Assembly (NCBI GenBank): GCA_017484235.1
Contig: JAFUTM010000318.1
Span: forward strand, 1-9,601
From: Selenomonadaceae bacterium
Lineage (GTDB): Bacteria > Bacillota > Negativicutes > Selenomonadales > Selenomonadaceae
Direction of reading: 5' to 3'
Length of the DNA stretch: 9,601 nt
The notes under the pieces are model-generated. The model saw only the letters and a list, made by a program, of their open reading frames with translations. It ran no database searches and was not told the origin of the DNA. How positions within the stretch are numbered: the first letter of the stretch is position 1; the number at the start of each line of letters is the position of its first letter. Made by a program: the position numbers and the translations under genes. This document shows, in pieces, positions 1 to 6,280 of this stretch.

Positions 1-495
1 AGTGTCACCGCTCGTTGCAACTAAAATTAAAATTTGCTTCGTCTCGCCAGTTTTCTTGAGGGCAATCCTCATCAACTGAGGAAGCATTTGCAGTGCCATA
101 TCTTTAAACGCACTTGTTGGGCCGTGCCAAAGTTCAAGTACAGCCGTTGTATGGCTCTTTTTATTTTTATTATCAGTCTTCTTAGAATCATTGTTTGGAT
201 TATCACTAAACACAGCAATAGGTGCGCGACCCTGTACATCAAACCAATTATACGCAAGCTCGGCACATTCATTGAGTTCATCTGCAGTGTAATCAGTTAA
301 AAATTTGCTAAGTATATCAACTGCCCGCGACTCGTATCTCTTCTCGACAAGAGCTTTAATTTCATTCATCTTAATACGTGGAATAAATTCCGGCACAAAT
401 AAACCACCGTCAGCGGCCATACCTTGTAAAATAGCTTCTGCTGAATTTATTGGATTTAAGTCCTTCTTGTTGCTTCGAGTGCTTATATATTTCAT
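1..495 (-). CDS. thrC: Threonine synthase, N-terminal 165 residues (cut by window edge)
   Basis: PLP enzyme that converts O-phospho-L-homoserine to L-threonine in the cytoplasm. Reading from ATG at 493-495 the frame stays open to base 1. Visible motifs: the N-terminal block AILQGMAADGGLFVPE (residues 21-36), ELWHGPTSAFKDMALQMLP (121-139) with the PLP-binding lysine at K131, and ATSGDT (160-165), the start of the phosphate-binding loop, where the window ends. These are classic for the clostridial/short-type ThrC. A GGAG lies 13 bases upstream of the ATG (509-512), a long spacing. The gene follows the DUF535 stop by 33 bases, so it may be cotranscribed with it or use the weak promoter listed at 528-554. 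Odd point: an Asn/Lys/Asp-rich stretch at residues 98-117, just before the conserved ELWHGPT, looks like an insertion relative to the family. The family call is very secure; the C-terminal two thirds lie outside the window. Confidence 0.95.
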   Translation of the reverse strand, partial: MKYISTRSNKKDLNPINSAEAILQGMAADGGLFVPEFIPRIKMNEIKALVEKRYESRAVDILSKFLTDYTADELNECAELAYNWFDVQGRAPIAVFSDNPNNDSKKTDNKNKKSHTTAVLELWHGPTSAFKDMALQMLPQLMRIALKKTGETKQILILVATSGDT

Positions 496-527
496 TTTTA
501 TTTACCATCTCCAATTGATATACATAT

Positions 528-554
528 ATTATAGTTTACAATTTGTCACGGCAA
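528..554 (-). promoter_or_regulatory. Possible internal promoter for thrC
   Basis: On the minus strand a perfect -10 TATAAT (528-533) has TTGCCG (549-554) as a -35 candidate with a short 15-base spacer. Transcription would start near 521 and give a short leader including the GGAG at 509-512. The -35 lies in the end of the DUF535 coding sequence. AT-rich DNA throws up TATAAT by chance, so this is weak. Confidence 0.3.
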
Positions 555-1437
555 GTTCAACGGATTCATCAAGCTCATCAAGCATTGCAAATCGACGACG
601 ATATACGGCGCGTTTACGTGTCGGCACTTCTTCAATTGATTTCCGTGCCTCAGTCAGTGGTAATGTATCAAATCGTGCATCGTCCGTATGACTACCGCCG
701 GCCTCCATCCAAAAATCACTGAATGAGGTCTTTAACTTGCGGTCACTTCTAACATGATTATTTGCATAATAACCTTCGTTTGTGACGGCATAAATATTTT
801 TTAAATTAAGAGATCTGGCAACTGACTGAGCTGCATATAGAATCAAATTTTTAGTTCGGTATGCGTGACATATTTTGGTAATTCTTTTGACAAAATCTTT
901 AGCGTCGTCCATATTTGGCCCTTGCATTGCGCCTATAAACATTGACCAGTCATCGGTTTTATTTTTGGCAATCCAAAATATTATCTGATAAATCGGCTCG
1001 CCGTCAGGAAGCAGAAGCATTAATGCAGCGAGTCCTTCTTTGCGTTGTCCAGGTTCCATTCTAAGCACCAATTCCATTGATTTTAATTCATCATCTAATT
1101 CCATTTGCCACAATTTTAAAGACTTATCGTTATAAAGGTCCAATATACATTCCGGCTTCCATACAGACTGCAAATAAGTCATATGCTCTTCTATCAAATG
1201 GATACGCTCATCAAAAGTGGATTTATGATAAAAAAAAGCTCGAGTCGGCTGCTCATAAAAATAAGGAAATGTTTCAGATATTTTTTTGAGAATATCGTTG
1301 CTGTTAAAGAATTTAATTATACGATTCATCTTTTGAGAATTAAAACAACACCGCGCAATGAAGACTGCAAATCTGTGCGCCTCACGCATATTATCTAAAT
1401 TATAAATCTTTTTCCCGAGTTCAATAAAACTTTGCAT
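529..1437 (-). CDS. DUF535 (VirK/YbjX family) protein
   Basis: 302 residues, a full-length member of the DUF535/VirK family by its motif order: an N-terminal helical block REAHRFAVFIARCCFN (18-33), PYFYEQPTRAFFY (58-70), the IGAMQGPN strand-turn (168-175), a YRTKNLILYAAQSVARSL block (193-210), NIYAVTNEGYY (214-224), and a C-terminal KSIEEVPTRKRAVYRRRFAMLDEL segment (266-289). No signal peptide or membrane segment is visible. The family is common in Negativicutes and Proteobacteria; VirK of Shigella and YbjX of enterics have been linked to outer-membrane/virulence functions, but the biochemical activity is not established. The start is supported by GGAG (1444-1447) seven bases upstream of the ATG, and by a strong promoter at 1482-1510. 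thrC follows 33 bases downstream. Proximity to Kdo/lipid A genes fits an envelope-related role, which is inference only. Confidence 0.87.
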   Translation of the reverse strand: MQSFIELGKKIYNLDNMREAHRFAVFIARCCFNSQKMNRIIKFFNSNDILKKISETFPYFYEQPTRAFFYHKSTFDERIHLIEEHMTYLQSVWKPECILDLYNDKSLKLWQMELDDELKSMELVLRMEPGQRKEGLAALMLLLPDGEPIYQIIFWIAKNKTDDWSMFIGAMQGPNMDDAKDFVKRITKICHAYRTKNLILYAAQSVARSLNLKNIYAVTNEGYYANNHVRSDRKLKTSFSDFWMEAGGSHTDDARFDTLPLTEARKSIEEVPTRKRAVYRRRFAMLDELDESVELAVTNCKL

Positions 1438-1481
1438 ATTTTTCTCCGGCTTAAATAATGTATTAGGTAAACTTAAACTTG

Positions 1482-1510
1482 ATTATAACATTATAATTCT
1501 CAATTGACAA
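1482..1510 (-). promoter_or_regulatory. Sigma-70-type promoter for the DUF535 gene
   Basis: Minus strand: -35 TTGTCA (1505-1510), 17-base spacer, -10 TATAAT (1482-1487). This matches 11 of 12 consensus positions at ideal spacing. The start point would be near 1475, leaving a leader of about 40 bases before the ATG at 1437. It separates the DUF535-thrC unit from kdsB, whose stop is at 1549. The -35 and spacer resemble the edge of the heptamer repeats at 6104-6122. Confidence 0.75.
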
Positions 1511-1548
1511 CGTAAAATTATAACATCTCAGCGATTTTGATAATGGAT

Positions 1549-2334
1549 TTATTTTGATAACATCTTTTCATAAATATCATTGACGAGTTGTAAATCTTCT
1601 TCTGTATCAACGCCGATAAACTGGTTGTCGCTATGAAGGACTTTTATTTTATAGCCGTTCTCCAATGCACGGAGCTGCTCAAGCGATTCAGTCTGCTCAA
1701 GCGGCGTCGGTGTCATCTTCGCATATTTAAGTAAAAAATCACGGCGGTAAGCATAAATACCAATGTGCTTATACGTGTTCGATTTGCCTGCGTTGCGCGG
1801 ATATGGAATTTGCGAACGCGAAAAGTACATAGCATAATTATTTAAATCCGTTATGACTTTGACGTTATTAGGATTTTTAATTTCTTCCTCATCTTTGAGT
1901 TCGGTTGCAACCGTCGCCATCTGAAGTAATGATGAATTAGGAATTATGAATGAGGAATTGTTATTCGATTCGGAGTTTGAGTCTTCGATAAATAAATTAA
2001 TCAGATTGTCAATTAATGAAGGCTCAATCAGTGGCTCGTCGCCCTGCACGTTGACGATTAAATCTACGTCCTCAAAGTTATTAGCAACTTCAGCAAGACG
2101 GTCAGTACCGGTTGGGTGGTCAGCACGTGTCATCATTGCCTCGCCGCCGTGCTCTTTGACTGCATTATAAATTCTTTCGTCGTCAGTTGCAACAATCGCT
2201 TTATCAATTAATTGTGCCTGTGAGGCACGGTCATACACGCGGCATATCATCGGTACGCCGGCTATCAGTTTTAATGGTTTACCCGGCAGTCTCGTTGAGG
2301 AGTATCTCGCTGGTATAACGCATATCGTTTTCAT
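1549..2334 (-). CDS. kdsB: 3-deoxy-manno-octulosonate cytidylyltransferase (CMP-Kdo synthetase)
   Basis: Activates Kdo with CTP to CMP-Kdo, the donor used by WaaA, in the cytoplasm. Motifs seen: IPARYSSTRLPGKPL nucleotide-binding loop (7-21), AIVATDDERI (46-55), HPTGTDRLAE (73-82), VNVQGDEPLI with metal-binding Asp (94-103), YFSRSQIPYPR (170-180), HIGIYAYRRDFL (190-201), LEQTESLEQLRALENG (212-227) and GVDTEEDL (241-248). At 261 residues it is somewhat longer than the usual 245 or so. The excess is explained by a Ser/Asn-rich segment at about 119-136, between GDEP and the conserved MAT; by my memory of E. coli KdsB that gap is 20 residues and here it is 37. The inserted DNA contains heptamer repeats (see 1927-1961). 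The start is supported by AAGGTG seven bases upstream of the ATG. The first 56 bases overlap the 3' end of the preceding small gene in another frame. Function is very secure; whether the enlarged loop is tolerated is unknown. Confidence 0.95.
   Translation of the reverse strand: MKTICVIPARYSSTRLPGKPLKLIAGVPMICRVYDRASQAQLIDKAIVATDDERIYNAVKEHGGEAMMTRADHPTGTDRLAEVANNFEDVDLIVNVQGDEPLIEPSLIDNLINLFIEDSNSESNNNSSFIIPNSSLLQMATVATELKDEEEIKNPNNVKVITDLNNYAMYFSRSQIPYPRNAGKSNTYKHIGIYAYRRDFLLKYAKMTPTPLEQTESLEQLRALENGYKIKVLHSDNQFIGVDTEEDLQLVNDIYEKMLSK
1927..1961 (+). repeat. Heptamer repeat array inside kdsB (5 units)
   Basis: Read on the plus strand, five consecutive 7-base units fit the pattern: TAATGAT, GAATTAG, GAATTAT, GAATGAG, GAATTGT. 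They lie antisense to kdsB, an orientation in which the frame used (Asn/Ser/Phe/Ile codons) has no stop, giving the peptide NNSSFIIPNSSL. The same units occur at 6108-6171, 6411-6482 and 9502-9587. The adjoining bases to about 1983 also belong to the part of KdsB that has no counterpart in the family. Confidence 0.8.
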
Positions 2335-2605
2335 TTTCTTTCACCTTCCATTCTTTCACGTCAGGAACTTTAGCAAAGTATTGTGAATAATATTTTTTAA
2401 GCTCTTCGATATGCTTTGAATATTCCATAATGAGAAAACCTGCAATTTCGTCTGTGTCCTCACTTCTCAAAACATTGATGTCTTTGCGTTCCTCGTCAGC
2501 ATAATAAAATTCACTGTCACTATAGTTGTCGAGGAATACGTGCATAATATCGTAGTGCTCGTTATATTTAAAGAGGTCTTCTCTCATGATTCTGAATTCT
2601 GACAT
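2279..2605 (-). CDS. Small acidic protein, candidate partner/antitoxin of the upstream BECR-like gene
   Basis: 108 residues, not firmly recognised. It is rich in Asp/Glu and Tyr, with no signal peptide or membrane segment. The central part (about 30-66: SEFYYADEERKDINVLRS then IAGFLIMEYSKHIEEL) has the look of a short strand-turn-strand followed by a helix, vaguely like DUF2283-type small proteins; this is only an impression. The start ATG at 2603-2605 has GAGGAG (2616-2621) ten bases upstream and overlaps the end of the upstream gene by 38 bases, so the two are translationally coupled. Its last 19 or so codons run in another frame over the first 56 bases of kdsB, an unusually long overlap, suggesting that its original stop was lost or that this tail is a by-product. 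Function unknown; pairing with the upstream gene is inferred from overlap and order. Confidence 0.65.
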   Translation of the reverse strand: MSEFRIMREDLFKYNEHYDIMHVFLDNYSDSEFYYADEERKDINVLRSEDTDEIAGFLIMEYSKHIEELKKYYSQYFAKVPDVKEWKVKENENDMRYTSEILLNETAG

Positions 2606-2960
2606 CGTAAATCAACTCCTCATCTGTACCTTCAAAATTCATACTTCTTCTTGCAAACCACGTTATTACTTCACAAGGTCTTACATTAAAATCAACAACA
2701 ATTGTCAAAGTTCTGTATTTTTTTATTGAATCTTGTGGAACATCGACTAAATCCAGATATTTCCTGCGACCTTTAATGGCATTTTTTATTATGAATCTTG
2801 GCGATTGAATTGAAAATTTTGCTTGTTCTTCAATTGAGGCTCGTGCTTCAGCATCTTTTGATGAATGATCTCCTTTAATGTGATCAGCAAAATTTTTCTC
2901 ATACAGAACAATCTCATTACCGAGAGGATCGGTAACTTTCCAACGAATTTCATCGTCCAA
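2568..2960 (-). CDS. Small protein resembling BECR-fold (phage barnase/EndoU/colicin/RelE-like) nucleases, possible toxin
   Basis: 130 residues. The pattern is a conserved early strand with an aromatic, then NFADHIKGDH (23-32) with two histidines, an alpha-helical stretch with SIEEQAKFSIQSPRFI (42-57), a basic RRKYLDL block (65-71), and two hydrophobic strands, LTIVVDF (85-91) and EVITWFARRS (97-106). This order (His-containing helix, conserved Pro, Tyr, VVV strand, VIT-aromatic strand) is what I know from PBECR/DUF4258-like RNase-fold proteins, but the match is by eye. The frame opens right after a TAA, so the only reasonable start is TTG at 2958-2960, with GGAG (2971-2974) ten bases upstream. 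The next gene overlaps it by 38 bases, a toxin/antitoxin-like arrangement. It is an accessory insertion between two lipid A/Kdo genes. Reality of the gene is likely; the nuclease call is tentative. Confidence 0.6.
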   Translation of the reverse strand: MDDEIRWKVTDPLGNEIVLYEKNFADHIKGDHSSKDAEARASIEEQAKFSIQSPRFIIKNAIKGRRKYLDLVDVPQDSIKKYRTLTIVVDFNVRPCEVITWFARRSMNFEGTDEELIYDVRIQNHERRPL

Positions 2961-3077
2961 TTATTTTCAACTCCAACATACATTGCAAATTTTTTCATCT
3001 AACATTTAATATATTTGACTCAACGTTAGTTATCAGATAGTCGCTGGCAATTAACTATTTTTATATGTCTAAAATAA

Positions 3078-3584
3078 TTATTGCAACTCCAAATACACTT
3101 GAAGTGCGTAGCCGGATATACCTCTGTATTCAATATGGTAGAATCCATTGCCAGCTTTGCCAAGATAAGTAACGTAAGCACCTCTTGGAATACGAGCCAG
3201 TGCAACGGAATATGTATCCGGATATTCTCTGAGCGAAATCCAATTATCACAATTCACAACTCTTGCCATTCGAGCTGAGTATCGCTCTCCTCTATTAGGT
3301 GAGAGATATTGTGCAAGAGCATATCCAACAAGACCATCATAATTAATTTTATAGAATCCGTTGCCAGCATTTCCTATAAATCCGACAGCTTGTCCAAGAG
3401 GAATTTGAGTTATCTCTGGAGCATATACAGAAGGTTCACTTCTTAAAGTTATAGATTTTCTACAGTTTACGACAAAGTATGTATCTACAACATCATTGTA
3501 AGCTTTTGTTTTATTAACAATTAAAGATAGTGTAAAAGCAACTGATGTTATTAATGTTAAAGTTAGAAATAAAAACTTTTTCAT
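3078..3584 (-). CDS. Secreted protein with two bacterial SH3 (SH3b) domains
   Basis: 168 residues. It has an N-terminal signal peptide: KK at 2-3, a hydrophobic core at about 4-22 and a likely cleavage near residues 28-29 (no lipobox). Two SH3b repeats follow: about 36-94 (VVNCRKSITLRSEPS ... IPLGQAVGFIG ... NGFYKINYDGLVGYALAQYL) and about 107-166 (VVNCDNWISLREYPD ... IPRGAYVTYLG ... NGFYHIEYRGISGYALQVYL). SH3b domains usually bind peptidoglycan or other envelope partners, so the protein probably acts in the periplasm. Each repeat carries one cysteine at the same place (C41, C112), which might pair. No catalytic domain is attached. AGGAG lies nine bases upstream of the ATG, inside the last codons of waaA-lpxK, and the gene starts six bases after that stop, so it is in the same operon. 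The exact ligand is unknown. Confidence 0.88.
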   Translation of the reverse strand: MKKFLFLTLTLITSVAFTLSLIVNKTKAYNDVVDTYFVVNCRKSITLRSEPSVYAPEITQIPLGQAVGFIGNAGNGFYKINYDGLVGYALAQYLSPNRGERYSARMARVVNCDNWISLREYPDTYSVALARIPRGAYVTYLGKAGNGFYHIEYRGISGYALQVYLELQ

Positions 3585-3590
3585 TTAAAA

Positions 3591-6089
3591 TTACTCCTGT
3601 CGTTTTGGTTTGCCTAGTTTTTCTTCCAGTCGACGTTTGAGTTCTGCCTGAAATTCTGAGGCGCCACTCTTAAATTTGACTTCGACGCAGATTACGTAAA
3701 TTGGTATACTCCAGTTTTCTCTGGCAACTTCAAGTGGAATTTTAACCGCATCTTTTTCGGTGATAACAATAGATTCTGCACCTTGAGCGTCCGCCTGCTG
3801 CAATACGTCCTGCATCTCAGCCATTGTATATTCGTGATGATCTGGGTAGCGCAGACTTTCAATTATAATGGCACCTAAATCTTTAAGTGTACGTTCAAAG
3901 GAAGCCGGATTACCAATAGCCGAGACTGCCATAACTCGTTTATCTTTAATATTGTTTACATTGACGCCAGGTCCAGCAAGGTCAACATACCAGTCGGCAA
4001 GTGGAATGAAGCAGCGCGGCTGGTGTATACTTTCAACAATCTGTGCTTTATCATTGTATTTATGTACAGTTTCACGGATATACTCGCAGGAACCTTCGGC
4101 CGCTTGGTCCACTTTTGTCATTAAGCACACGTCAGCGCGGCTGATATGTGACATTGACTCACGCAATGTGCCACGCGGCAGAAGATGACCATTACCAAAG
4201 ACATTGACCGCATCAACCAAAAGTATGTCCATATCGCGAACGAGCTGCCAATGTTGATAGCCGTCGTCAAGAATTGCAACTTCCGCGCCGAAATGTTCAA
4301 TCGCATATTGACCTGTTAGTGCACGCTGCGCACCAATTAATACCGGCACATTTGGCAAATGTTTAGCGAGCATATAGGCCTCATCACCAGCCTCAGCGGC
4401 GTCCATATGCAGATGTTGACCGTCGGAAACAATGCCGACTTCACCGTGCCACTTCGCTCTGTAGCCGCGATTTAAAATGACAACGCGGTAACCCATATCT
4501 CTTATATCGCGGGCAAGTTTCTGAGCAGTCGGTGTCTTGCCTGTGCCGCCGACAGTTATATTGCCCAAACTTATCACGTAGCAGTTTAACTTCTGACGAC
4601 TCGAAAGACCAATCTTATAGCCGAGCAATTTAATATTGACAAGCTGCTCATAAACGAGTGAGAAACAATAAAGAATCGCCACAATAATATGCATTGAGAA
4701 ACCGTGAACGTCTTTATTATTGACCATATGTATAAAATATGTCTGCAAATTTTCAACTTTTTCAGTTGTGCGAACGTGCTTGGCATTTTCCTTGTCTTCA
4801 AATTCCGTCAGCATATTGCGAAGAAGAACGGCGGATTTACGAGAGGCGCCGCGATTCTCTCTGACAATTGCAAGAGTTTCAATCTCCAATTTACGGCGAT
4901 GCTCAGGGTCGTCAAACAACTTTAGTGCTTCGTCAACCAGTTCTTTCGGGCTATCGACGGTAATACAAGCATTGCGATTTTTAAATAGTGCGTGCGTGTC
5001 TTTAAAATTTTCCATATGATGTCCGACAATAATCGCCTTTCCGTGTGCGGCCGGCTCTAAAATATTGTGTCCACCGTGAGTAACCAGTGAACCGCCAACG
5101 TAGATTACGTCTCCGATGCTGTACACTTTGCCGAGTTCGCCGATTGTATCAAGAATAATTATATCTTCATCAGCTGGCGGACGTTTCTGAAGTTCCGTTC
5201 GCGTTGCCACTGTGAAGCCGGCCTTTTTACAGATGTGTACAACTTCCACAGTTCTCAAAAGTTCACGAGGTGCAATGACCAGCCTTGCACGTGGGTGATG
5301 CTCACGAATCTTTTTAAAAGCATTGATAACGTAAGTTTCCTCACTACGATGAGTACTGCCAGCGAGCAGAATGCCGTCAGCGTTAGTTAAGCCCATATCC
5401 TTTAAAATATTTTCGCGTTCTTCCGGCGTAACGTCAGTGTAAGTCTGGTCAAATTTTGTGTTACCGGTGATTGTGACCAGCTCAACAGGCGCACCAAGCT
5501 GCTTAATGTAATCTGCGTCAATCGAAGACTGCATTGCAAACAGCTTGACCGTCTGAATCATATTTGTCAATATCGAATAAAGATACTTATAACGCTTTAC
5601 GCTTTTCTCAGAAATTCGTCCGTTGACCATCATAACTGGCACACGCAGTTTTCGTGCCGCGCTTAAAAAGTTTGGCCACAGCTCCGTTTCAACGTTTAAG
5701 AATACGCGCGGATGAATTCGTCTGAGTACGTGGCTTGCAACAAACGGCAGGTCTAGTGGAAAGTAAATTATACTGTCCGCATCTTTAATAATACGATTCG
5801 CCATTTCATAACCGGAAGTTGTCACCACCGAGACTAAAATGGGCGACTTCGGAAATTCCTGCCGAAATTCCTTGATAAGCGGACTGGTCGCGACGATTTC
5901 GCCAACTGAGGCGGCGTGTACCCATATGCAATTCTTTTTGGCAACTTTGTCCAGTGCGTGTTCTGGGAATATGCCTAAACTTTGCTTGATTCGTTCCGTG
6001 AAGCCGCGTTCTCGTATAGAACGTATCGCAAACATAGGTATTATAAGTATAACAACTATTATTGCTGCAATATCGTAGAGTAGCTGCAT
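3591..6089 (-). CDS. waaA-lpxK: Fused Kdo transferase (WaaA/KdtA) - lipid A 4'-kinase (LpxK)
   Basis: 832 residues combining two inner-membrane lipid A enzymes. The WaaA half (about 1-425) has an N-terminal membrane anchor (4-22), IWVHAASVGE (55-64) with the catalytic Glu at 64, ETELWPNFL (134-142), GSTHRSEE (244-251) and YVGGS...GGHNILEPAAHGK (330-351), the CMP-Kdo site of this GT-B enzyme. A linker of about 40 residues leads to the LpxK half (about 465-832): hydrophobic helix 466-485, Walker A LGNITVGGTGKTPTA (508-522), GDE (568-570), DDGYQHWQLVRDMD (608-621), NGHLLPRGTLRES (633-645), YPDHHEYT (748-755) and ITEKDAVK (776-783). LpxK makes lipid IVA and WaaA adds Kdo to it, so the fusion joins consecutive steps. 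The ATG at 6087-6089 is preferred because AGGAG (6097-6101) sits seven bases upstream; an in-frame TTG at 6110 lies before that site. There is no stop or frameshift between the halves. Related fusions are, I believe, known in Negativicutes. Confidence 0.95.
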   Translation of the reverse strand: MQLLYDIAAIIVVILIIPMFAIRSIRERGFTERIKQSLGIFPEHALDKVAKKNCIWVHAASVGEIVATSPLIKEFRQEFPKSPILVSVVTTSGYEMANRIIKDADSIIYFPLDLPFVASHVLRRIHPRVFLNVETELWPNFLSAARKLRVPVMMVNGRISEKSVKRYKYLYSILTNMIQTVKLFAMQSSIDADYIKQLGAPVELVTITGNTKFDQTYTDVTPEERENILKDMGLTNADGILLAGSTHRSEETYVINAFKKIREHHPRARLVIAPRELLRTVEVVHICKKAGFTVATRTELQKRPPADEDIIILDTIGELGKVYSIGDVIYVGGSLVTHGGHNILEPAAHGKAIIVGHHMENFKDTHALFKNRNACITVDSPKELVDEALKLFDDPEHRRKLEIETLAIVRENRGASRKSAVLLRNMLTEFEDKENAKHVRTTEKVENLQTYFIHMVNNKDVHGFSMHIIVAILYCFSLVYEQLVNIKLLGYKIGLSSRQKLNCYVISLGNITVGGTGKTPTAQKLARDIRDMGYRVVILNRGYRAKWHGEVGIVSDGQHLHMDAAEAGDEAYMLAKHLPNVPVLIGAQRALTGQYAIEHFGAEVAILDDGYQHWQLVRDMDILLVDAVNVFGNGHLLPRGTLRESMSHISRADVCLMTKVDQAAEGSCEYIRETVHKYNDKAQIVESIHQPRCFIPLADWYVDLAGPGVNVNNIKDKRVMAVSAIGNPASFERTLKDLGAIIIESLRYPDHHEYTMAEMQDVLQQADAQGAESIVITEKDAVKIPLEVARENWSIPIYVICVEVKFKSGASEFQAELKRRLEEKLGKPKRQE

Positions 6090-6103
6090 CAACTCACTCC
6101 TAT

Positions 6104-6172
6104 TTGTCAATTATGAATAAGGAATGTGGAATGAGGAATAAAAACAATCCACAATTCGTAATTCCTAATTAG
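6104..6172. repeat. Head-to-head heptamer arrays forming an imperfect palindrome
   Basis: The left half read on the plus strand has units CAATTAT, GAATAAG, GAATGTG, GAATGAG, GAATAAA. The right half (about 6145-6171) has the same kind of units inverted (CAATCCA, CAATTCG, TAATTCC, TAATTAG). By hand alignment the two arms match at about 21 of 27 columns, so the DNA or RNA could fold into a long, mismatched hairpin with an A-rich loop. It ends within ten bases of the waaA Shine-Dalgarno site. Confidence 0.75.
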
Positions 6173-6176
6173 TTAT

Positions 6177-6205
6177 AGTTTAACGTTTCTGAAAAAAAAA
6201 TGCAA
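6177..6205 (-). promoter_or_regulatory. Candidate promoter of the waaA-lpxK operon
   Basis: Minus strand: TTGCAT (6200-6205), 17-base spacer containing a T-tract, TAAACT (6177-6182). The -10 is poor (4 of 6). TATAAC (6172-6177) is an alternative -10 with no -35 at good distance. A start near 6170 would place the palindromic heptamer repeat in the mRNA leader. No better candidate is visible between the repeat and 6280. Confidence 0.35.
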
Positions 6206-6280
6206 CAAAAACTTTTATATTATTATCATTTGGTTGTGTTCTTTGTGTTTATGTTTTTTATATTACATTTTTAATATTTG

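Noticed and set aside
305..691. 128-codon plus-strand ORF with a Ser run
   Set aside because: It is antisense to thrC and the DUF535 gene; the Ser run mirrors Asp/Glu codons on the other strand. No ribosome-binding site or domain.
1927..1961. Heptamer arrays as CRISPR or attachment sites
   Set aside because: There are no spacers, the unit is only 7 bases, and no cas, integrase or transposase gene is nearby.
2789..2998. 69-codon minus-strand ORF beginning MKKFAMYVGVENNW
   Set aside because: No ribosome-binding site, and most of it overlaps the BECR-like gene in another frame. The GGAG inside it serves the TTG at 2960.
2961..3077. Promoter for the small gene pair (TTGCAA then TATAAA, or TTGCCA with weak -10)
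   Set aside because: Spacings (15) or hexamers are poor; the pair can be transcribed with waaA-lpxK.
6090..6110. In-frame TTG at 6108-6110 as start of waaA-lpxK (7 extra residues)
   Set aside because: It lies upstream of the AGGAG at 6097-6101, which is ideally placed for the ATG at 6087-6089, and inside the repeat edge.
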